Shown: one piece after another, positions 1-6,857 of the stretch
Layout of the letters: each line of letters opens with the position of its first letter
Position numbering within the stretch: position 1 is the first letter of the stretch
Source of the DNA: Candidatus Saccharimonadota bacterium
GTDB lineage: Bacteria; Patescibacteriota; Saccharimonadia; Saccharimonadales; Saccharimonadaceae
Direction of reading: 5' to 3'
Assembly (NCBI GenBank): GCA_900556885.1
Contig: UNSQ01000025.1
Location: forward strand, 1-8,756
DNA: 8,756 nt
Program-made: the position numbers and the translations under genes
The notes under the pieces: generated by a model
What the model was told of the DNA's origin: nothing
The model's input: the letters and a program-made list of their open reading frames with translations, nothing else
Database searches by the model: none

Positions 1-21
1 AGTTAGTTCGTATTCGTTCAT
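1..21 (-). CDS. Start of a gene cut by the left edge; possibly ribosomal protein S6 (rpsF)
   Basis: Only seven codons are visible (MNEYELT), running off the left edge. The start is well supported. An ATG at 21-19 follows a strong Shine-Dalgarno (GAGGAGG, 26-32) by 4 nt, and a good promoter lies about 75 nt further upstream. Many S6 proteins begin with a short 'xxYEL/I' first strand, which this resembles, and S6 often heads a strongly expressed rpsF-ssb-rpsR operon. The leader also carries a hairpin followed by CCG, as in known S6:S18-binding leaders. The start is seen; the identity is inference from seven residues and context and could be wrong. Confidence 0.45.
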
Positions 22-25
22 GTTT

Positions 26-32
26 CCTCCTC
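26..32 (-). promoter_or_regulatory. Shine-Dalgarno of the left-edge gene
   Basis: GAGGAGG on the minus strand, 4 nt before the ATG at 21. It is the strongest ribosome-binding site in the window together with the one before yhgE, which fits a highly expressed gene. Confidence 0.8.
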
Positions 33-45
33 TGGAATCCATTTA

Positions 46-72
46 CGGATGCTTATGCTGTCTCACACAAGC
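46..72 (-). promoter_or_regulatory. Leader hairpin followed by CCG, possible S6:S18-type leader
   Basis: In the leader of the left-edge gene, GCTTGTG (66-72) can pair with CATAAGC (51-57). This gives 7 bp including one G-T wobble, with an 8-nt loop. Two nucleotides after the 3' arm comes CCG (46-48). Published rpsF leaders bound by the S6:S18 complex combine a stem with an unpaired CCG, mimicking the 16S rRNA site. I cannot assemble the full consensus here, in particular the outer stem, so the assignment is tentative. Confidence 0.3.
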
Positions 73-93
73 TTAGGTTAATATTCAATCTTT

Positions 94-123
94 ATTATAT
101 CACTAAATGACTTATATTGCCAA
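94..123 (-). promoter_or_regulatory. Promoter for the left-edge gene
   Basis: The minus strand has TTGGCA (-35, 118-123), an 18-bp spacer and a perfect TATAAT (-10, 94-99). The predicted transcription start near 87 leaves a leader of about 65 nt. The promoter lies entirely between the ftsK stop and the next start, so the downstream gene need not depend on ftsK transcription. It is a vegetative sigma-70-type promoter by match to consensus. Confidence 0.75.
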
Positions 124-151
124 TTTCACTACTGATAAGTCGTAACAATTA

Positions 152-2365
152 CTATTCCGCCAACAGTTCATCAAGCTCTTCTGGGCTAGAAATCAAAACA
201 TCACGTGGCTTAGAGCCATTCTGCGGACCAATAATTCCCCGCTCTTCCATCTCTTCAATAATTCGTGCCGCTCGTTGATAACCAATCCCCAGACGCGTCT
301 GCAGCATACTTGTTGAGGCCTTACGACGCTCAACCACCACACGAACCGCATCCTTAAACTTATCATCGCCACCTTCAGATAAGTCCATCACGACGCCACC
401 CTTACCGTCCAATTGAACTGGCTGAGCCACCACTTCATCGTTGTATTGCGGAGCCATCTGCATACGCAAATGATCGGCAATTTTATTCACCTCATCATCT
501 GTCACCCAGGCGCCCTGGATACGTCTTGGCTTGCTCATACTCGTTACGTAAAATAGCATATCTCCCTGACCCAATAATTTCTCAGCGCCAGATTGGTCTA
601 GAATCGTTATACTGTCAACCTGGCTAGCCACCGTAAAGGCAATTCGCGCCGGCACGTTTGCCTTAATCAAACCAGTAATCACATTCACGCTAGGACGCTG
701 CGTTGCCAACACCAAGTGAATGCCAACTGCTCGCGATTTCTGCGCCAAACGGACAATTAACGTCTCAACATCCTTTTTAGCCATCATCATAAGGTCAGAC
801 ATCTCGTCCACCACAATCACGATATACGGCATCGATCCATCTTCATGCTCTTGAACATTGCCATTTTCATCAGCAATTGCAATCTTCTTAGCGCGCGACT
901 GCAGCCTCTTGTTATATTCCTTAATATTACGGATTTTCTCGCCCGCCAACAACTTATAGCGTCGTTCCATCTCATTCACCGCCCACTTCAAAGCTGAAAT
1001 GGTCTTCTCTGGTTCATTAATAACTGGCGTAAGAAGATGTGGAATATCGGCGTACGGTGCCATTTCGACTTGCTTCGGGTCAACCAAAATCAACTTCATA
1101 TCACTCGGACTATTGCGATACAACAAACTACAAAGCAAGGTGTTAATCATCACAGACTTACCAGAACCCGTTTGTCCAGCAATCAGCAAATGCGGCATCT
1201 TTCCCAGTTCACCCACAACAACTTGACCAGATATATCTTTACCAATTCCAAAACTCAAAGGATCACGAGCAGCAGCCCATTGCTTTGATGACAACGTACT
1301 TCGCAGTCGCACCTCGGCAGCCTTACGGTTAGGCACTTCAATACCAACCGCTCGCTGACCAGGAATCGGCGCCTCAATCCTTAAACTTTGTGCTGCCAAA
1401 TTAAGCGCAATGTTAGTTTCCAGCGCCGTAATTCGCGTCAATTTAACCCCACTTGGTGGTCTTAGGGTGTATTGCGTAACTTTTGGACCAACATTAATGT
1501 CACCCATCGCCGCCTCAATATTAAATTCAGCCAGCGTATCGTGAATTATTTGGGCATTCTGGCGCGTATCTCCAGCATCAGCACCGCTTTCGTTCTTCTC
1601 TAATAGATCCAAGCTTGGCGCTTCCCAATTTGGATCACGAGTTGCCACTAAAGCCTGTTCTTCATTAACCTTTTCCGGCTTCTCTACTTTCTTTAATAAG
1701 CTCTTTTTCTCTTTGGCTGTATCAATTATTGGCACACCAGCGTTTAGCTTAATTTCTCCCAAGTCGGTCTTTTTCTCTTCTTCTGTCGGCTGAGCAATTG
1801 ACGCCTTCTTCATAACAGAACGATTATTATCGTCTTCCTTGGTATTGCTCTTAATCATCTCCCAAAGTTTACTGAAAACTGTAAACGGTGACGTCTGGGT
1901 AATAAATAGAACCGTTATAAACGCCAAAACCAGATAAATAATCACAGCAATTGCCGAATCTACCATTTTCAGGGTCGCTGTGTTCAATATATCGCCCACA
2001 AATCCACCAGAATTCGGATGCGAAGCCGTCTTCATTAACCCAAACAATCCAGAAAACCACACAATTTCCAGAATTGCCGCAAATTTTACCACTGCAGGCA
2101 ATTGATTCTCTTCCGCTCGAAAAGTCTCAACCGCCAAATAAATCAGTAATATCGGCAAGGCGTACGCGGTGTAACCAATAGTTTTTACGGTCGCCATATC
2201 AATCCATTGTAAAACTGGACCACCGACACCAAACCACGACACGACGAGTAGTAGCGACAAAAGAATAAGCATCACCGCGCCAACTTGTGACCAAAAACCC
2301 GCCGGCAAACTATGCTGCGGCTTGGCTGGTGCGGATTTTTTCGTGCTCTTTCGCTTTTTTGCCAT
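152..2365 (-). CDS. ftsK: DNA translocase FtsK/SpoIIIE
   Basis: This is a membrane-anchored, ATP-driven DNA pump that moves chromosome ends through the closing septum and helps resolve dimers. The 737-aa protein starts with a basic stretch (residues 1-20), then four hydrophobic segments at about 25-45, 61-82, 91-111 and 136-157. A charged linker runs to about 260. The motor carries Walker A GQTGSGKS (397-404), a Walker B strand ending in D520-E521, and the family segment LATQRPSVNVITG. The C-terminal winged helix (about 683-737, with RLGIGYQRAARIIEEMEERG) is the part that reads polar DNA signals in relatives. All domains look complete and the length is usual. The ATG lacks a Shine-Dalgarno; a TATAAT ends 10 nt before it. 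The gene follows rnj by 105 bp and precedes a possible rpsF. Identity is secure. Confidence 0.97.
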   Translation of the reverse strand: MAKKRKSTKKSAPAKPQHSLPAGFWSQVGAVMLILLSLLLVVSWFGVGGPVLQWIDMATVKTIGYTAYALPILLIYLAVETFRAEENQLPAVVKFAAILEIVWFSGLFGLMKTASHPNSGGFVGDILNTATLKMVDSAIAVIIYLVLAFITVLFITQTSPFTVFSKLWEMIKSNTKEDDNNRSVMKKASIAQPTEEEKKTDLGEIKLNAGVPIIDTAKEKKSLLKKVEKPEKVNEEQALVATRDPNWEAPSLDLLEKNESGADAGDTRQNAQIIHDTLAEFNIEAAMGDINVGPKVTQYTLRPPSGVKLTRITALETNIALNLAAQSLRIEAPIPGQRAVGIEVPNRKAAEVRLRSTLSSKQWAAARDPLSFGIGKDISGQVVVGELGKMPHLLIAGQTGSGKSVMINTLLCSLLYRNSPSDMKLILVDPKQVEMAPYADIPHLLTPVINEPEKTISALKWAVNEMERRYKLLAGEKIRNIKEYNKRLQSRAKKIAIADENGNVQEHEDGSMPYIVIVVDEMSDLMMMAKKDVETLIVRLAQKSRAVGIHLVLATQRPSVNVITGLIKANVPARIAFTVASQVDSITILDQSGAEKLLGQGDMLFYVTSMSKPRRIQGAWVTDDEVNKIADHLRMQMAPQYNDEVVAQPVQLDGKGGVVMDLSEGGDDKFKDAVRVVVERRKASTSMLQTRLGIGYQRAARIIEEMEERGIIGPQNGSKPRDVLISSPEELDELLAE

Positions 2366-2375
2366 AATCGTTTTT

Positions 2376-2381
2376 ATTATA
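2376..2381 (-). promoter_or_regulatory. TATAAT close to the ftsK start (candidate -10)
   Basis: A perfect TATAAT on the minus strand ends 10 nt before the ftsK ATG. If used, the transcript would begin only about 3 nt before the start codon, a nearly leaderless message. That would fit the absence of a Shine-Dalgarno. No good -35 box sits at the right distance, so it may be chance in AT-rich DNA. Confidence 0.35.
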
Positions 2382-2388
2382 CACTGAT

Positions 2389-2417
2389 TTTATACTTATT
2401 AACAGATGTAAAATCAA
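2389..2417 (-). promoter_or_regulatory. ftsK promoter P2 (proximal)
   Basis: The minus strand has TTGATT (-35, 2412-2417), a 17-bp spacer and TATAAA (-10, 2389-2394). The -35 begins a 10-bp word, TTGATTTTAC, that is repeated at the distal promoter. The arms of an 8-bp inverted repeat overlap both boxes. Confidence 0.5.
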
Positions 2418-2432
2418 CTTAATACGCTTAGT

Positions 2433-2461
2433 ATTATAGCATAATTCACCAGTAAAATCAA
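2433..2461 (-). promoter_or_regulatory. ftsK promoter P1 (distal, extended -10)
   Basis: The minus strand has TTGATT (-35, 2456-2461), a 17-bp spacer and TATAAT (-10, 2433-2438), with TG one base before the -10 (TGC TATAAT), an extended -10. This is the best match to consensus in the gap and starts 9 bp after the rnj stop codon. It would give a leader of about 60 nt for ftsK. Confidence 0.65.
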
Positions 2462-2470
2462 TCTAGAAAC

Positions 2471-4630
2471 CTAGTACGGGCGCGCGTTCTGTCGCTCTCT
2501 GGCCTTCGTGTCATTGGCTTCAGTATCTGGTACTTGGCGCTGCGGAAAACGGCGGCGTGGTGCAGTTGGAAGAGTCATCTTTGGCTCGTCTGAGGCAGGT
2601 TTTTTACCGCGCGCTGGCGATTTCACAGCAGAATGCGTTGGTGTAGCTGCCGACTTAACAGACTTCAAGCCGCCAACTTCATTTATCACTGGAATGACAA
2701 TTGGCGTTCGGCGAGTCTGATCATACAATATATGCGTAATCTCGTCTTTAATTTCTTTTTTGATCACATCCAAATCATATTTGCCAGAAAAACTACGTGC
2801 CGCTTTTTGCTTCAAGTACTGGCGAATCATATTCATCAATTCTTCAGAGTCGCGCAAGTAAATAAATCCGCGAGAAATAATGTCTGGGCTAGTCAATAAT
2901 CGTCCAGTGCCACGCTGTACAGTCAACACCACAACAAACATTCCCTCTTGCGACATGTGAATGCGATCTTTCAGTACAACCTCAGAAACAATCGCGCCAG
3001 TGTCATCGTACATCACACCGCCAACATGAATTCGCCCAGCCTTCTTTGCTTGTCTTTCAATATCAATTTCAATAATATCTCCAGCATCACACACAAAAAT
3101 ATTCTTACGAGGAATTCCACATTCTTTTTCCGCCAATCTAGCATTATGCACCAACATATGGAATTCACCGTGAATTGGCATGTAATAAGTTGGGTTAAGC
3201 GCGTTAATCAACTTGACGTGATCGTCATAATATCCATGACCCGACAAGTGCAGCGGACCGACACCTGTTAAATGGGTTTTACCATTCTGAATAACATCAG
3301 AACCCTCACGCATCAGACCGTCAACCGTTCGCACCACGCTTTTTTCATTGCCAGGAATTGGATTTGAGCTAAACACCACAACATCCGAACCCTTAATTTT
3401 CATATATTTATGAGCGCCCGTCGCCATGCGATTTAAGACGGCGTTAAATTCACCCTGCGAGCCAGTACAAACTACGGCAATTTGGCTATCTGGTAATTTA
3501 ACAATATCTTCCATCTTCATAATGGTGTCTTTAGGAATCTTAATCGTTCCCGAACGCAACGCCACTTCCAGGTTTTGAATCATCGAGAATCCAGCAAACG
3601 CCACCTTACGTCCGTGCTTATGAGCCTCTTCCAGAATTAATTGCAAGCGATGCACCTGCGATGAGAAACAACTTAAAATCACTCGACTATTGCTAAACTT
3701 GTCCATCACCTGACCGATAGAATACTGAATATCAAACTCCGTATGTGTGTGCGTACCAGCAGATTCACAGTTGGTCGATTCGTTCATGAACATCAAAATG
3801 CCTTCTTTTGAAGCCACTTCCGTAAGTCGTTCAAGGTCAAACTTTTGACCGTCAACTGGACTTTCCTCAAATCGCCAGTCACCAGAATCGACAATTACAC
3901 CCATTGGAGTTCGAATAATCACCGCCGTAGAATCAGGGATTGAGTGGTTAACTCGCACCAACTCGATTGAAAAATGCTTAGAAACTTGAACAATTTCGTG
4001 ACTCAACGGATCCATCACTCGATAATCCGGCTTGAAATCCACTTCTGAATCGTCCATCGTTCGATCAAGCATACCAATCGTAAACTTAGAGCCATAAACT
4101 GGCGCTGGAATACGATGAATAAAGTGGCGGAACGAACCAATGTGATCAAGGTGCCCGTGCGTAAATACGTGTGCCTTAATTTTATGCTTATTCTCTTCCA
4201 GCCAAGTAATATCCGGCGTGATGTAATTGATGCCTGGATAATCACTGCCTGGGAACAGAAAGCCCATATCTACGATGATAATCTCATCATCATATTCGAT
4301 GGCGTTCATATTCTTACCAATTCCCATTTCACCCACGCCGCCAATTGGGATAATCCGAAGTTTCGGCTGACCGCCGCGAATAGGCTTTGGTTGCATTTTG
4401 GCGCTAAATTGCTCGCCGCCGTATCCGTTGTAAACTGACTTGTTTACTGGAATATCAATCAAGTGTTGTGAAGCCCTGAGATTAACATTCTCGCTTGTTC
4501 GTCGCTGAGCTCGGAAAACTTCACCCTTACGAGTAGTTGTGCTATTCAAAACTGCATTGTTGCTTTTCTTTGACTGCGGACGCTTATTAGCGTCGTCCTT
4601 TTGCGGTGTTGCTAGTCGCCGCTGACCCAT
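2471..4630 (-). CDS. rnj: Ribonuclease J (metallo-beta-lactamase/beta-CASP RNase)
   Basis: RNase J cuts RNA endonucleolytically and digests it 5' to 3' in mRNA decay and rRNA maturation, using two zinc ions. From the ATG at 4630 the protein has 719 aa. An upstream in-frame TTG at 4666 is open, but AAGGAG (4640-4645) sits 9 nt before the ATG and would lie inside the longer version. The zinc ligands are visible: H158, H160, D162, H163 (HGHLDH), H229 (RVNHSIPDS), D251 (GDW) and H487 (PIHGEF). Beta-CASP motifs include TGSQGE, SSNPIPGNE and LSGHGYYDD. Residues 1-90 and 653-719 are basic, low-complexity extensions, making it longer than the usual ~555 aa. It has its own promoter after yhgE. Identity is secure; the start is likely. 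Confidence 0.96.
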   Translation of the reverse strand: MGQRRLATPQKDDANKRPQSKKSNNAVLNSTTTRKGEVFRAQRRTSENVNLRASQHLIDIPVNKSVYNGYGGEQFSAKMQPKPIRGGQPKLRIIPIGGVGEMGIGKNMNAIEYDDEIIIVDMGFLFPGSDYPGINYITPDITWLEENKHKIKAHVFTHGHLDHIGSFRHFIHRIPAPVYGSKFTIGMLDRTMDDSEVDFKPDYRVMDPLSHEIVQVSKHFSIELVRVNHSIPDSTAVIIRTPMGVIVDSGDWRFEESPVDGQKFDLERLTEVASKEGILMFMNESTNCESAGTHTHTEFDIQYSIGQVMDKFSNSRVILSCFSSQVHRLQLILEEAHKHGRKVAFAGFSMIQNLEVALRSGTIKIPKDTIMKMEDIVKLPDSQIAVVCTGSQGEFNAVLNRMATGAHKYMKIKGSDVVVFSSNPIPGNEKSVVRTVDGLMREGSDVIQNGKTHLTGVGPLHLSGHGYYDDHVKLINALNPTYYMPIHGEFHMLVHNARLAEKECGIPRKNIFVCDAGDIIEIDIERQAKKAGRIHVGGVMYDDTGAIVSEVVLKDRIHMSQEGMFVVVLTVQRGTGRLLTSPDIISRGFIYLRDSEELMNMIRQYLKQKAARSFSGKYDLDVIKKEIKDEITHILYDQTRRTPIVIPVINEVGGLKSVKSAATPTHSAVKSPARGKKPASDEPKMTLPTAPRRRFPQRQVPDTEANDTKARERQNARPY

Positions 4631-4639
4631 ATTGTTATA

Positions 4640-4645
4640 CTCCTT
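4640..4645 (-). promoter_or_regulatory. Shine-Dalgarno that fixes the rnj start
   Basis: AAGGAG on the minus strand, 9 nt before the ATG at 4630. It supports a protein beginning MGQRR over the 12-residue longer TTG start, for which I see no ribosome-binding site. Confidence 0.7.
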
Positions 4646-4676
4646 TTTTATTACAATATAATTCAAAAACCAGGTA

Positions 4677-4704
4677 TAGAGGTGAACTGATGTAAATTCC
4701 TCTA
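4677..4704 (-). promoter_or_regulatory. Inverted repeat in the RNase J leader
   Basis: TAGAGG (4699-4704) and CCTCTA (4677-4682) on the minus strand form a perfect 6-bp stem with a 16-nt loop, extendable by two A-T pairs across a small bulge. It begins a few nucleotides after the predicted transcript start. A 5'-end hairpin could protect the message from RNase J itself, but that role is conjecture. Confidence 0.4.
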
Positions 4705-4716
4705 GTTAGTACTCTT

Positions 4717-4745
4717 ATATTAGCAAACCGCTCATTTTTTGTCAA
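4717..4745 (-). promoter_or_regulatory. Promoter for rnj
   Basis: The minus strand has a perfect TTGACA (-35, 4740-4745), a 17-bp spacer, and TAATAT (-10, 4717-4722) preceded by TGC (extended -10). It is close to ideal and begins 27 bp after the yhgE stop. Transcription should start near 4710, leaving an ~80-nt leader. RNase J is therefore probably expressed independently of rrf2-yhgE. Confidence 0.8.
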
Positions 4746-4772
4746 AGAACAATGTTTTATAACAGAGGTCAA

Positions 4773-6857
4773 TTAATCGTCGCCATCCACCGACGTGTGT
4801 GCGAATTTACGCTTGCCACGATAAGCGAAGAAGCCGATTGTCAATAAGTTAGCCACCAACAAGAATCCAGCCAAAACCCACATACTGCCGCCGTAAAATG
4901 CGTTATCTAGCCCGCCCGAAATAGCCTGGCGCAATGCACGAATCGAGTAAGTCATCGGCACTAGCGGATTAATCGCTTGGAAGAATCCGTTGGCAGTTTG
5001 GATTGGGAATGTTCCCTCGCTAGAGCCCAATTGAAGCACCAAAAGAACCATCGCTAGGAATCGTCCTGGATTGTCCAAAACAATCACCAAAAGCGACACA
5101 ATCGACATATACGCAAACGACGTCAGATAAATTGCCCCGATGAAATGCGCTGGATGCTCTGGAGTTAGTCCTAAGAAAAACACCATCACCAGCATCAAAA
5201 TCGTTGCTTGCATAAAGGCCGCCACGCCAGCCACCGAAGCTTTAGATAACCACCAACGAATCGCACTTTCTTGCTCGGAAAAAGTTTTGCGAATCGGATA
5301 AATAACGTTCAGGACAATTGCCCCAACGAACAAACTTAGCGACAAAACATACGGCGACAAAGCGTAGCCATAATTCGGAACATTGCCTTTTTCGGTCATT
5401 TCCGACTTCACTGGATTTGCAATTTGCTGCTGAGTCGTAGCGCCAGTTGGTTGAATTTTTATGCGATTAGAAGCATCCGCCAATTTATTCGCCAGCGTAT
5501 CTGCGCCGCTTGCCAGTTGCGAAGTTCCATCAATCAACGCGCCCGAGCGACTTTCTAATAAACTCGCGCCATTCGCCAATTTTTGACTGCCCGATTTTGC
5601 TTCGCTTAAGCCGTTTGTTAAGCTTGCCGAGCCCGCCAACAATTGATTATTCGCAAATCGCACACTGTTATAGCCGTTAAATGCGGTGATCGCGTTTGGT
5701 GTCAATTGATTCACGCCGTTATTCAATACAGAAACTCCAGCCTGAAGTTGTGTTTGTTGCGCTGATAGTTGCTGAGTTAGCGTCTGAAGATCGCCAAGCA
5801 ATGTCGTCGTCTGCGCGATAATTGTCTGAGTTTCTGTGAATGCTCGAGAAATATTGCTAATTTGCGACAAACTTATCGTCGTAGATTCACTGCCAGAAGC
5901 GGCTGCTTGCGTGCCCAAAGTCCGCAAAGTATCGCCCGCCGCCGACAAGTCGGACTCCGAAGCTCGCATTGTTTGCGCCAAAGTTTGCGCTTCCGTTTCT
6001 ACCTTGTTTTGCTGAGCCACGAGCGCTGGCGATGGATTACTCACGCTGGCGTTTAACTGATTTATGCCCGATTGCAATTGTTTCATGCCGTCAGACAATT
6101 GTGACAATTGAGATTCGGTCGGCAAATTGTTCGACAATTGTCCCAATCCCGCCTGCAATTTACGAGAACCGTCGCTGAGTTGCGCTAATCCACCAGTCAA
6201 GGATTGCTGATTTACCGCTAATTGCTTAACGCCGCCAACGTATGTTTGTGCGCCAGATTGCAATCGACCTAATCCGTCGTGCAAAGTTGACGCACCGTTA
6301 GCTGCCGTGTCCAGCCCTATTCCAAGCTTGTCCAAGTTTTCCAAAATCCCCTTAGCGTACGCCTGGGTGATTTGCTCAGACACCGAAGATTTGACCTTGG
6401 CGGCAGCTTGATTACTGACTAGCGAACCGATGTAGTTTTTCGCTGGCGTGGTCGTAAAATTAATAACTGCTTGCTGAGGTTCAGATTTGGTAATTGACGC
6501 CGCTTTCTGCGAAAAATCGGACGGAATAGTTACCACTGCATAGAAATGCCCGCTATTCACGCCTTCGTCTGCCTGCTGTTTGCTGACAAACTCCCAGCCC
6601 AAATCGTGGTTATCTTTCAGCTTTTTCTCGACAGATTCGCCGACATTCAGCGATTTGCCATTTAAGCTGGCGCCCTTATCTTCGTTCACAAACGCCACCG
6701 GCAAGTTTTTTGTTTGTCCGTACGGATCCCAAATTGAGCCTAGGAAAAATCCACTATACAAAATCGGGATAAACGAAATCACAGCCATGGATATCAGCAA
6801 TATTTTATTATTAAACAAATGCTTCCACTCGGCTCGTAACATCTTATTTTTAATCAT
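4773..6857 (-). CDS. YhgE/Pip-family membrane protein (ABC-2-like)
   Basis: From the ATG at 6857 this is a 694-aa cell-envelope protein. Residues 19-43 form an N-terminal membrane helix, followed by the family signature WDPYGQTKNLPVAFVNEDKG at 43-62. A long outside domain to about 495 contains two blocks of L-x-x-G repeats. The C-terminal membrane part has segments near 500-522, 537-560, 567-592, 597-615 and 659-680, as in ABC-2-type permeases. Relatives include Lactococcus Pip, a phage-infection surface protein, and B. subtilis YhgE; biochemical function is poorly known. AAGGAGG lies 6 nt before this start, and the ATG overlaps the rrf2 end by 8 nt, implying coupled translation. An ATG at 6878 would place that Shine-Dalgarno inside the gene. 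Involvement in contact with a host cell is only speculation. Family call is firm; function is open. Confidence 0.88.
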   Translation of the reverse strand: MIKNKMLRAEWKHLFNNKILLISMAVISFIPILYSGFFLGSIWDPYGQTKNLPVAFVNEDKGASLNGKSLNVGESVEKKLKDNHDLGWEFVSKQQADEGVNSGHFYAVVTIPSDFSQKAASITKSEPQQAVINFTTTPAKNYIGSLVSNQAAAKVKSSVSEQITQAYAKGILENLDKLGIGLDTAANGASTLHDGLGRLQSGAQTYVGGVKQLAVNQQSLTGGLAQLSDGSRKLQAGLGQLSNNLPTESQLSQLSDGMKQLQSGINQLNASVSNPSPALVAQQNKVETEAQTLAQTMRASESDLSAAGDTLRTLGTQAAASGSESTTISLSQISNISRAFTETQTIIAQTTTLLGDLQTLTQQLSAQQTQLQAGVSVLNNGVNQLTPNAITAFNGYNSVRFANNQLLAGSASLTNGLSEAKSGSQKLANGASLLESRSGALIDGTSQLASGADTLANKLADASNRIKIQPTGATTQQQIANPVKSEMTEKGNVPNYGYALSPYVLSLSLFVGAIVLNVIYPIRKTFSEQESAIRWWLSKASVAGVAAFMQATILMLVMVFFLGLTPEHPAHFIGAIYLTSFAYMSIVSLLVIVLDNPGRFLAMVLLVLQLGSSEGTFPIQTANGFFQAINPLVPMTYSIRALRQAISGGLDNAFYGGSMWVLAGFLLVANLLTIGFFAYRGKRKFAHTSVDGDD
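5475..5745 (-). repeat. L-x-x-G protein repeat block 2 of the YhgE/Pip protein
   Basis: The encoded segment (residues about 371-461) repeats a roughly 7-residue L-x-x-G pattern: LQAGVSVLNNGVNQL, then LLAGSASLTNGL, SGSQKLANGASLL, and LIDGTSQLASGADTL. Such repeats are typical of the outside region of YhgE/Pip proteins and probably form long helical rods. Boundaries are approximate. Confidence 0.6.
6050..6300 (-). repeat. L-x-x-G protein repeat block 1 of the YhgE/Pip protein
   Basis: The encoded segment (residues about 186-268) contains LHDGLGRLQSGAQTY, LTGGLAQLSDGSRKLQAGL and LSDGMKQLQSGINQL in heptad-like spacing. It is separated from block 2 by about 100 residues rich in Gln, Ser, Thr and Ala. 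Boundaries are approximate. Confidence 0.6.

Larger units (their letters stand above)
2385..2461. repeat. Three copies of TGATTTTA in the ftsK promoter region
   Basis: TGATTTTA occurs on the minus strand at 2453-2460 and 2409-2416, both within the 10-bp word TTGATTTTAC (2452-2461 and 2408-2417, 44 bp apart). Its exact reverse complement TAAAATCA lies at 2385-2392. The last two form a perfect 8-bp inverted repeat with a 16-nt gap across promoter P2. They may be regulator sites or simply reused promoter sequence. Confidence 0.55.

Noticed and set aside
124..151. Possible terminator after ftsK
   Set aside because: Only weak, imperfect dyads are present and there is no T-tract, so no intrinsic terminator can be called. 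The same holds after rnj, yhgE and UDG.
2948..3271. Plus-strand open frame of 107 codons inside RNase J
   Set aside because: It is fully inside a conserved gene on the other strand, with no start signals or recognisable motif.
4631..4666. Longer RNase J reading from a TTG at 4666
   Set aside because: The extra 12 codons contain the Shine-Dalgarno of the ATG at 4630, and no ribosome-binding site precedes the TTG.
6075..6140. Four CAATTG words within 66 bp
   Set aside because: They encode repeated Gln-Leu in the L-x-x-G region of the YhgE/Pip protein, so protein repetition explains them without a regulatory role.
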